DNA from: Bacteroidales bacterium
GTDB taxonomy: Bacteria > Bacteroidota > Bacteroidia > Bacteroidales > P3
NCBI GenBank assembly: GCA_017960605.1
Contig: JAGCYV010000045.1
Span: forward strand, 22,487 to 86,486
Length of the DNA stretch: 64,000 bases
Direction: 5' to 3'
Below the pieces are notes generated by a model, which did not search any database, was not told the DNA's origin, and saw only the letters and a list, made by a program, of their open reading frames with translations. Below are positions 57,782 to 64,000 of this stretch, one piece after another. The translations under genes and the position numbers were made by a program. How positions within the stretch are numbered: the stretch's first letter is position 1; each line of letters begins with the position of its first letter.

Positions 57782-58621
57782 ATGAAATCCATCATCGTAG
57801 GAACCGACTTCTCGGAAGGGTCGTATGTAGCCCTTGAACTAGCCGTGGATGTGGCCAACCGCATGCAGTGTGACATCAACCTGGTGTGGGTGCGCCGCGA
57901 AAAGATGCTTTTCACAGGTGAACAGATGGACATGCTCACCACCCTGGCCAAGGAGAAACTGAAGTCCCTCTGTGAAAAATATGCCCCAAAGATGACCACC
58001 GGCACCATACACAGCAGCATTATCAGCGGCCGTGTATCGACAGCCATCGCCGAAGCCGCCAAACGCGAGTTGGCTCCCATGATTATCATCGGTACCAACG
58101 GTGCTTCGGGATTCGAGAAATACGTCATCGGCAGCCAGGCAGCACGCATCGTGCAGGACTCGCCCTGTCCCGTGCTGACCATGCGCCAGGGGTACAACTT
58201 CCACAAACGGTTGGAACGCATCGTGGTGCCGCTGCGCGTCAATGCCAACTCACGCCAGAAAGTGCCGCCCGCAGCCACCATGGCCAAGATATTCGGCTCG
58301 GAAGTGCATATCCTCGGCCTGCTCGACCTCAAGGAGGAGATGTCGGCCCTGCGCACATACATCGGCCAGAGCATCGACTACCTGGAACACGAAGGGGTGC
58401 CCTACCAGTTTGAAATCCGCAACTATTCCAGCTATAGCGACACCGTACTGGGCTATGCCGACGAAATCAAGGCCGACATGGTGATTATCAACACCGAGCA
58501 GGACCGCGTCATCTCGCAGTTCTTCCTCGGCACCAATGCCCAGCAGGTGGTCCATAAATCACAGATTCCTGTGCTCTGCATCCATCCCGAGGACTACATC
58601 AACATAGCCGCCAAAGTCTGA
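57782..58621 (+). CDS. Universal stress protein, two-domain
   Basis: A 279-residue protein of two tandem UspA domains. The first has SIIVGTDFSEGSYVALELA and an intact ATP-binding G-2x-G-9x-G(S/T) motif in GTNGASGFEKYVIGS (residues 104-118). The second (about 145-279) is more diverged, without a clear G motif. Two-domain Usp proteins are cytoplasmic stress factors of uncertain biochemistry. The stop overlaps the start of the flavoprotein gene (TGATG). Confidence 0.9.
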   Translation: MKSIIVGTDFSEGSYVALELAVDVANRMQCDINLVWVRREKMLFTGEQMDMLTTLAKEKLKSLCEKYAPKMTTGTIHSSIISGRVSTAIAEAAKRELAPMIIIGTNGASGFEKYVIGSQAARIVQDSPCPVLTMRQGYNFHKRLERIVVPLRVNANSRQKVPPAATMAKIFGSEVHILGLLDLKEEMSALRTYIGQSIDYLEHEGVPYQFEIRNYSSYSDTVLGYADEIKADMVIINTEQDRVISQFFLGTNAQQVVHKSQIPVLCIHPEDYINIAAKV

Positions 58622-59853
58622 TGTACGATGCTGTCATTGTAGGAGCCGGTGCCGCCGGACTGATGGCCGCCGTCACCGCCGCCGAGCGGGGACGCAAGTT
58701 GCTCCTGCTTGAGAAAATGGACCAAGCCGGACGGAAACTCCGTATCACTGGCAAAGGGCGTTGCAACCTCACCAACACCAACTCCCTGCGCGACACCCTA
58801 CAACACATCGGACCCGATTCTCGATGGCTCCGCAACACCTATGGGCGCTTCTTCAACCGCGAGCTGATGGACTTCTTCGAGAGCCGGGACGTGGCGCTGA
58901 CCGTGGAGCGTGGCAACCGCGTCTATCCTGCTTCCGGCAAAGCGTTGGACATCTTCCTCGCCTTGATTAACGAATTGGAAAACCGCGACAACGTCACCAT
59001 ACGCAAGAACGCCGCTGTCAAACAGATAGAAACCTTTGAAGGGCAAGCCACTGCCGTCATCCTGCAAAACGGAGAGCGCATCGCCTGCCGCCACATCGTG
59101 TTGGCTACCGGTGGCCTCTCCTACCCCACCACAGGCTCGACCGGCGCCGGCTACCACATGGCTAGCGAACTGGGACACACTATTGTAGAACCCGTACCGG
59201 CTTTGGTAGCGCTCAAATGCGAGGAGATAATTCCCGAGGAACTGGTTGGCTTCCTGCTAAAAAACGTCCAACTTTCACTACACACCACCCACTCCCAACT
59301 ATCCACTCACTTCGGCGAGATGACCTTCTGCACTGACGGTCTTGCTGGTCCTATCGTACTTAGTGCCAGCCGTGTAGCCAGCCGCATTCTGCATAAAGGA
59401 CAGCAACTGAAGGCACGGCTCGACCTCAAACCGGCTCTCACCGCCGATCAGTTGGACAAACGCCTTCAGGCAGACCTGGACGCCAATGGCACCCGCATCT
59501 TCAACGACGCCCTGCGCCTGTGGCTGCCAGCCGAACTGATACCGCTGGCGCTCAAACAGCTGCATATAGAATATTACAAGCGTCTCAACCAGATTAATGG
59601 CGAGGAACGTCGTCGGCTGAGGCATTGGCTTAAAGGAGTGGAATTCACCCTGACGGGCACCCACGACTGGACCGAAGCCGTCATCACCCAGGGCGGTATC
59701 GCTGTGGGCGAGGTTAACCCCAAGACCATGGAATCCAAACTGGTAACAGGATTATATATTATCGGAGAACTCTTAGACCTTGATGCCGACACTGGCGGCT
59801 ACAACCTTCAGATAGCATTTTCCACCGGCCACGCCGCCGGCATGGCGATATAA
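58621..59853 (+). CDS. HI0933-like flavoprotein (NAD(P)/FAD-dependent oxidoreductase)
   Basis: A 410-residue protein with an N-terminal FAD-binding motif VGAGAAGLMAAVTAAERG, GKGRCNLTNTN and the C-terminal FAD site TGLYIIGELLDLDADTGGYN followed by LQIAFSTGHAAG, hallmarks of the HI0933/YhiN family. The catalytic role of this family is unresolved. The region NVQLSLHTTHSQLSTHFGEM in a variable loop is compositionally similar to repeat-derived insertions seen elsewhere in the window. It is coupled to the usp gene and ended by a strong terminator. Confidence 0.9.
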   Translation: MYDAVIVGAGAAGLMAAVTAAERGRKLLLLEKMDQAGRKLRITGKGRCNLTNTNSLRDTLQHIGPDSRWLRNTYGRFFNRELMDFFESRDVALTVERGNRVYPASGKALDIFLALINELENRDNVTIRKNAAVKQIETFEGQATAVILQNGERIACRHIVLATGGLSYPTTGSTGAGYHMASELGHTIVEPVPALVALKCEEIIPEELVGFLLKNVQLSLHTTHSQLSTHFGEMTFCTDGLAGPIVLSASRVASRILHKGQQLKARLDLKPALTADQLDKRLQADLDANGTRIFNDALRLWLPAELIPLALKQLHIEYYKRLNQINGEERRRLRHWLKGVEFTLTGTHDWTEAVITQGGIAVGEVNPKTMESKLVTGLYIIGELLDLDADTGGYNLQIAFSTGHAAGMAI

Positions 59854-59854
59854 A

Positions 59855-59887
59855 AAAGAGGGCGTTCCTGATGGGAGCGCCCTCTTT
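59855..59887. terminator. Bidirectional terminator between the flavoprotein gene and rpmF
   Basis: AAAGAGGGCG (59855-59864) pairs perfectly with CGCCCTCTTT (59878-59887) around a 13-base loop, with A-rich sequence on the left and T-rich on the right. It serves the two convergent genes. Confidence 0.88.
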
Positions 59888-59903
59888 CTCTTGGCTCAAG
59901 TTA

Positions 59904-60089
59904 TTACTCCTCGGCACCTTTTTCGATGGCGAGTTTACCACGGTAGTAGCCGCACTCGGGGCAAACATGGTGGTACATAACCTGGGCTCCGCAGTTGCTG
60001 CAAGTAGTCAACTGCGCTTTCTCCAACGCATCGTGCGTTCTTCTCTTGGCCGTACGGGTCTGCGAGAATCTGTGTTTTGGATGTGGCAT
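59904..60089 (-). CDS. rpmF: Ribosomal protein bL32
   Basis: A 61-residue large-subunit protein with N-terminal HPKHRFSQTRTAKRRTHDAL and a four-cysteine zinc motif (Cys30, Cys33, Cys43, Cys46; CSNC...CPEC). This is the zinc-binding form. It follows the yceD-family gene by 21 bases in the classical yceD-rpmF pair. In many Bacteroidetes plsX and fabH follow; here the terminator and a convergent gene follow instead. Confidence 0.97.
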   Translation of the reverse strand: MPHPKHRFSQTRTAKRRTHDALEKAQLTTCSNCGAQVMYHHVCPECGYYRGKLAIEKGAEE

Positions 60090-60110
60090 ATTATTACTTT
60101 TTTTGTTTAT

Positions 60111-60617
60111 TTATTTCAAACTTTTCAAAGCTTCCCAGCGGGGATCGGCATAGTCGGCATCGCGTTGGGGCTCGTCGCCGGTGATATACTTCGCCATCTC
60201 TGGGTCGCAGTCTCCTTCGGGGTGTATGTGCTGCAGGGGCATCCTCACGGCCACGTATTCGTACAGCCACGGTGTGAGGTCTATCTCGTTGGCACTCTCG
60301 GGCAGAATGACCGTCTCTTCATCCTCACTCACCTCGGTGTCGCTGAATCGCACATTCAGATGCTCTTCTCCACTCACTTCCACATTCATCTCTCCGAGGC
60401 ATCGGTCGCACTCGGTTGTCACCTCCCCTGAGAAGGAAAAAGTGAACAACAACATGTGCTCCATCCGCTCCATTTTGACGTCGAAATTCACTTTTCCACC
60501 CTTGATTTCTTCATTTTTGAAGGCCTCGAAGAAGGGGTCGTCAAGCTGGAATTCATAGTCATAAACTCCTGACCTTAAACCCGTAAAGCGAATCACTCTG
60601 TCATCATTCTTACCCAT
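60111..60617 (-). CDS. YceD/DUF177 family protein
   Basis: A 168-residue protein with the DUF177 core: GEVTTECDRCLGEMNVEVSG, NEIDLTPWLYEYVAVRMPLQ and HPEGDCDP. YceD-family proteins are needed for 23S rRNA accumulation in plants and bacteria and are nearly always encoded next to rpmF. Cysteines in CDRCL may bind metal. The promoter at 60638-60669 drives both genes. Confidence 0.92.
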   Translation of the reverse strand: MGKNDDRVIRFTGLRSGVYDYEFQLDDPFFEAFKNEEIKGGKVNFDVKMERMEHMLLFTFSFSGEVTTECDRCLGEMNVEVSGEEHLNVRFSDTEVSEDEETVILPESANEIDLTPWLYEYVAVRMPLQHIHPEGDCDPEMAKYITGDEPQRDADYADPRWEALKSLK

Positions 60618-60637
60618 TTCACACTCCTATTGAGTTT

Positions 60638-60669
60638 GCAAAAATACGAAGATTATTTAAACTGGCAAA
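60638..60669 (-). promoter_or_regulatory. Promoter of yceD-rpmF
   Basis: On the minus strand a -33 TTTG (60669-60666) and -7 TATTTTTGC (60646-60638) are 19 bases apart, about 20 bases before the start codon. Confidence 0.82.
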
Positions 60670-60741
60670 AAAAATCTTCTTTTTGACCCTGAGTTTTTCT
60701 CTCTCAAAAATGTTTTTTATGGCTGATTCATATTTTTTTTG

Positions 60742-60750
60742 TACTTTTGC
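60742..60750 (+). promoter_or_regulatory. -7 box of the LysE-type exporter gene
   Basis: TACTTTTGC about 18 bases before the ATG at 60769. Confidence 0.65.
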
Positions 60751-60768
60751 AGCCTCTTTTTTCAGAAA

Positions 60769-61521
60769 ATGGAGATACTGATTGGCATACTCTGCGGCTT
60801 GGTGCTCTCGCTGTTTTTCAGCTTTGGTCCTGGTTTTTGGGGACTGATACAGAACAGCATACATTATGGCTTCCGCAAGGGGGTAGCCTTCGAGGCAGGT
60901 GTGAATTTCAGCGACATCGTGATGGTGGTCCTGCTGCTTACATTGTTCAACAAAGACTCCATCACCACCGTTTTGCGCACTCCGGTGGCCTCCATCATCG
61001 GCGGTTCGGTAGTGATTATCTTTGGTCTGTTCACCATTTTGCGACGTCCTACCATGAGTGTGGAGAACAAAGGCCGCCTGAGGGTGGTGATAAAAAAGGC
61101 ACCCCGTAGCCGCGAGTTGGTGCTCTACGGATTTGCCCTCAACACAGCCAACCCTTCGGTATGGCTCTATTGGGCCGCCATGACCGCCGTCGTCAAGGCC
61201 GAGGTACACTTCAACGACCTGGAAATCTTCATGTTCTTCATCAGCATGCTGCTGGCCGAACTGGCAGGCGGCATCCTCAAGTGCCGCTTGGCCTCCATGC
61301 TGCACAACATTCTGTCACCCAAGGTACTGACCGTGGTGAACCGCATCATGGGTGCCATCCTGATCAGCCTCGGCATCTATCTGATTGTCCACATGGTGGT
61401 ACAACTGCGCCACCCCGAAAGGCCCGAGAAGGAACCCACCGAGGTGGTCACTCAGATTATCCACCAGTCGCTGCATCCGAGAGACAGCGTCAAGCGGAGC
61501 GACACCATTTACTTTGAATAG
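60769..61521 (+). CDS. LysE/RhtB-type membrane exporter
   Basis: A 250-residue membrane protein of about six helices. It has the family layout: GILCGLVLSLFFSFGPGFWG with the glycine-rich GPG turn, then GFRKGVAFEAGVNFSDIVMV, a cytoplasmic loop and FALNTANPSVWLYWAAMTAV, matching the conserved N-P-x-x-W motif of LysE proteins. They export amino acids or small metabolites. The last ~40 residues (HPERPEKEPTEVV and onward) form a charged tail. The 3' end overlaps the convergent leucine-rich repeat gene by 13 bases. Confidence 0.82.
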   Translation: MEILIGILCGLVLSLFFSFGPGFWGLIQNSIHYGFRKGVAFEAGVNFSDIVMVVLLLTLFNKDSITTVLRTPVASIIGGSVVIIFGLFTILRRPTMSVENKGRLRVVIKKAPRSRELVLYGFALNTANPSVWLYWAAMTAVVKAEVHFNDLEIFMFFISMLLAELAGGILKCRLASMLHNILSPKVLTVVNRIMGAILISLGIYLIVHMVVQLRHPERPEKEPTEVVTQIIHQSLHPRDSVKRSDTIYFE

Positions 61522-62597
61522 ACGACTCTGGCCGTCCGTCCGTCCGACAGACGGAGCACATAGACACCCGCTGCCGGGAGTCTGAGGAATTGCCTGTCTG
61601 TAGCCACCTGCACCGAAACTTGGCAGCGGCCGGTCATGTCATAGACCTCCAGCCCCTGGCCCTCGGCATGCATCACCTCTATGCCGCCATTCGTGGTGGC
61701 AACGGTCACAGCCATAGGCATATCCACCGTCTCAACAGCTATCGGGCAAGTCTCCTCCACCAGCGTTTGTGCGTTCCAATACTGGGCAGCCTGATAGGCC
61801 TGGAGGGCACCGCACGGCACCTTCACCACCATAGTCAGCCCCTGGAAGGCATCGTCGGCCAACGTCGGAGGAACCGAAGCCCTCATGCGCACCGTGTCGA
61901 GTTCGCTGCATCCCTGGAAAGCAGCCTCGCCGATATAAAGCAAGTTCTCCGGCAGTTCCACCCCGTCCAAATAACGGCAGAGGTAGAAAGCATTATTGGC
62001 GATGCCCTTCACATGGTCGGGCACCAGCACCTCGCCGGCGACAGTATTGGCCACCGAGACCACCCAGTCGCCGATGGTGAGCACCATGCTCGCCGACCAG
62101 TTGTCGGCATTCCGGTAGTAGGCCGTGCCGTAGAACGCCTGCATGGCTATACGCGTCAAGGTGGAAGGCAGCTGGATGGTGTCCAAGCGTGTGCACATAT
62201 GGAACGCCAATCGGTCGATATTGGTCACGCCCTCCTCGATATAGAGCGATGTCATGACCGAGTCGTTGGCGAAAGCCAGCGCACCGATGGTAGCGACCGA
62301 GGCCGGAATGCTGACCGACGTGATGCGGTCGCAGTCTTTGAAGGCCCTGCTGTCGATGGCTACCACGCTGTAGGTCGTTCCATCGTGGGTCACCGAGGCG
62401 GGAATCGTCAGCCGGCCCTGAGGGTCGTTGTAGCCGTCCCATCCGTCGTCGCCGCCTGGAGCCACCAGTTTCACCGTATTGTCCGTCACCACCGTATAGT
62501 ACAGGCGCTGCCCCTGCGGTGTGTCGAAGCTGAAAGAGAATGCCCTCGCCACGGTAACGGTGGCGAGGAGCATTGTCAGTATCAATATCTTCTTCAT
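61509..62597 (-). CDS. Secreted BspA-type leucine-rich repeat protein
   Basis: A 362-residue exported protein (signal peptide KKILILTMLLATVTVARA). It carries LRR_5 (BspA-like) repeats: YSVVAIDSRAFKDCDRITSV, then SIPASVATIGALAFANDS, TLTRIAMQAFYG, HVKGIANNAFYLCRYLDGV and LLYIGEAAFQGCSELDTV. The C-terminal ~75 residues (GGIEVMHAEGQGLEVYDMTG, then LPAAGVYVLRLSDGRTARVV) match a short T9SS type sorting domain. BspA proteins act in adhesion and host contact. It lies 7 bases after the stop of methylmalonyl-CoA mutase. Confidence 0.85.
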   Translation of the reverse strand: MKKILILTMLLATVTVARAFSFSFDTPQGQRLYYTVVTDNTVKLVAPGGDDGWDGYNDPQGRLTIPASVTHDGTTYSVVAIDSRAFKDCDRITSVSIPASVATIGALAFANDSVMTSLYIEEGVTNIDRLAFHMCTRLDTIQLPSTLTRIAMQAFYGTAYYRNADNWSASMVLTIGDWVVSVANTVAGEVLVPDHVKGIANNAFYLCRYLDGVELPENLLYIGEAAFQGCSELDTVRMRASVPPTLADDAFQGLTMVVKVPCGALQAYQAAQYWNAQTLVEETCPIAVETVDMPMAVTVATTNGGIEVMHAEGQGLEVYDMTGRCQVSVQVATDRQFLRLPAAGVYVLRLSDGRTARVVYSK

Positions 62598-62604
62598 AAT
62601 GGGC

Positions 62605-64000
62605 TTATTCTCTTGCCGCCAGCAGCAGCTCCATCATCTTGATGGCCGATGTGCTGACAGGGGTTCCGGGACCGAAAATGGCGGCTACACCGGCATCGAA
62701 CAGGAACTGATAGTCCTGCGGCGGGATGACACCGCCGGCCACCACCATGATGTCCTCGCGGCCCAGTTTCTTGAGCTCTTCGATGACCTGCGGCAGCAGG
62801 GTCTTGTGGCCTGCGGCCAGCGAGCTGGCACCGAAGATGTGCACGTCGTTCTCCACAGCCTGCTTGGCGGCTTCGGCCGGAGTCTGGAACAGCGGGCCCA
62901 TATCCACGTCGAAGCCCATGTCGGCATAACCGGTGGCCACCACTTTGGCTCCGCGGTCGTGACCATCCTGGCCCATCTTGGCCACCATAATACGAGGGCG
63001 ACGGCCCTCCAGTTTGGCAAACTTGTCCGTGAGCTCCTGCGCCTTTTTGAAGGCATCGCTCTCTTTGGTCTGACTGCTGTACACGTTGCTGATAAGGTTG
63101 ATTTTGGCTTTGTAGCGGCCGAACACTTTCTCCAAGGCATAGCTGATTTCGCCCAGCGAGGCACGTTTGCGGGCGGCGTCGATGCTGAGGTCGAGCAGGT
63201 TGCCCTCACCCGTGCGGGCACATTCGGTCAGGCGGTCCAGCGCTGCCTCTACGGCGGCGTTGTCGCGCTCGGCACGCAACTTGTGCAGACGCTCGATCTG
63301 GGCGTTGCGCACGGCGGTATTGTCAATCTCGAGGGTCTCGATGGGGTCCTCATGGTCGAGGCGGTACTTATTGATACCCACGATGGTATCCACGTTCGAG
63401 TCGATACGGCTCTGCTTACGGGCCGAGGCCTCCTCGATACGCATCTTGGGCACACCGCTCTCGATGGCCTTAGCCATACCGCCCAGTTTTTCCACCTCCT
63501 GAATGTGGGCCCAGGCGCGGTGAGCCAACTCGTGGGTCAGGGTCTCGACATAGTAGCTGCCGGCCCAGGGATCGACCACGCGGCAGATATTGGTCTCCTC
63601 TTGCAGGTAAATCTGAGTGTTACGTGCAATACGTGCGCTGAAGTCCGTCGGCAGGGCGATGGCCTCGTCGAGGGCGTTGGTGTGCAGCGACTGGGTGTGG
63701 CCCAGGGCGGCGCCCATAGCCTCGATGCAGGTGCGGGCCACGTTGTTGAACGGATCCTGCTCCGTGAGGCTCCAACCCGAGGTCTGCGAGTGGGTACGCA
63801 GTGCCAGGCTCTTGGGATTCTTCGGGTTGAACTGACTCACTATCTTGGCCCACAGCATACGGGCGGCACGCATCTTGGCAATCTCCATGAAGTGGTTCAT
63901 GCCCGAGCCCCAGAAGAAGCTCAGACGCGGTGCGAAATCGTCGACGCTCATGCCAGCCTTCACGCCGGCACGCAGGTATTCCAGACCGTCAGCCAAAGTG
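62605..64000 (-). CDS. Methylmalonyl-CoA mutase large subunit, C-terminal part (5' end outside window)
   Basis: The 464 visible residues cover the end of the substrate-binding barrel and the cobalamin-binding domain. Family motifs: [54 protein letters not shown] and [14 protein letters not shown]. The B12 site is [12 protein letters not shown] (the DxHxxG motif), followed by the GG loop in [12 protein letters not shown]. The enzyme interconverts succinyl-CoA and methylmalonyl-CoA, the route to propionate in Bacteroidales. The frame stays open to the window edge. Confidence 0.96.
   Translation of the reverse strand, partial: TLADGLEYLRAGVKAGMSVDDFAPRLSFFWGSGMNHFMEIAKMRAARMLWAKIVSQFNPKNPKSLALRTHSQTSGWSLTEQDPFNNVARTCIEAMGAALGHTQSLHTNALDEAIALPTDFSARIARNTQIYLQEETNICRVVDPWAGSYYVETLTHELAHRAWAHIQEVEKLGGMAKAIESGVPKMRIEEASARKQSRIDSNVDTIVGINKYRLDHEDPIETLEIDNTAVRNAQIERLHKLRAERDNAAVEAALDRLTECARTGEGNLLDLSIDAARKRASLGEISYALEKVFGRYKAKINLISNVYSSQTKESDAFKKAQELTDKFAKLEGRRPRIMVAKMGQDGHDRGAKVVATGYADMGFDVDMGPLFQTPAEAAKQAVENDVHIFGASSLAAGHKTLLPQVIEELKKLGREDIMVVAGGVIPPQDYQFLFDAGVAAIFGPGTPVSTSAIKMMELLLAARE

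Noticed and set aside
59270-59310. Another tandem array in the flavoprotein gene
   Set aside because: The CAACT/CCACTC words are suggestive but the period is not regular enough to call with confidence.

Overview
The window comes from a Bacteroidetes chromosome, almost certainly order Bacteroidales. The reasons are a complete gliding/type IX secretion (T9SS) core cluster (porP/sprF-gldK-gldL-gldM-gldN), several proteins ending in T9SS sorting domains, a DUF4294 protein, a T9SS plug (DUF5103) protein, and many promoters of the Bacteroidetes type (-7 TAnnTTTG, often with -33 TTTG 19-20 bp upstream). Shine-Dalgarno sequences are mostly absent and coding DNA is moderately GC-rich. There is no rRNA, phage, transposase or CRISPR array. 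The window cuts both terminal genes.

Layout. 1-1.5 kb: end of a DUF4294 gene, an NlpC/P60 hydrolase, and a short AMP-binding-like protein with an eroded P-loop. 2-10.8 kb: lysS, a lipoprotein/outer-membrane pair, an MBL hydrolase, ung, an SPFH protein with an ABC-2 exporter and a ribbon-helix-helix protein, and a secreted alpha/beta hydrolase. 10.9-17.4 kb: radical SAM and HhH proteins, two tRNA-Val genes in inverted orientation around an acetyltransferase, a nitroreductase, a short ComEC and a UPF1-like helicase. 17.4-19.5 kb: a DRTGG / GHKL-ATPase / hydrogenase-like redox-sensor trio. 19.8-23.3 kb: envelope genes (LD-carboxypeptidase, polysaccharide deacetylase family, KdsC, RlpA). 23.4-30.3 kb: the T9SS core with a duplicated gldN. 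30.3-35.5 kb: miaB - PASTA protein - T9SS cargo - rluD operon. 35.5-38.3 kb: repeat-rich DNA around a Fic gene. 38.4-53 kb: T9SS plug gene, tilS and a 3958-residue T9SS-sorted surface protein. 53-64 kb: rlmB, lolD, hutI, ruvB, usp, a flavoprotein, yceD-rpmF, a LysE-type exporter, a leucine-rich-repeat protein and methylmalonyl-CoA mutase.

The main theme is surface biogenesis: the T9SS machine, its plug, and at least two T9SS cargoes, including the giant adhesin-like protein, lie within 30 kb of each other.

The most unusual signal is not a gene. Short tandem arrays with periods of 7, 8 or 11 bp recur across intergenic DNA and inside coding sequences (fic, tilS twice, miaB, a signal peptide, a C-terminal tail). 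The 11-bp arrays have different unit sequences at different loci but keep the 11-bp pitch and a common AG[T/G] skeleton. One composite array element occurs as two inverted copies 36 kb apart with different unit numbers. Upstream of fic lie three tandem 229-bp units whose inverted-repeat arms differ between units but match within a unit. I do not recognise these as a named repeat family.
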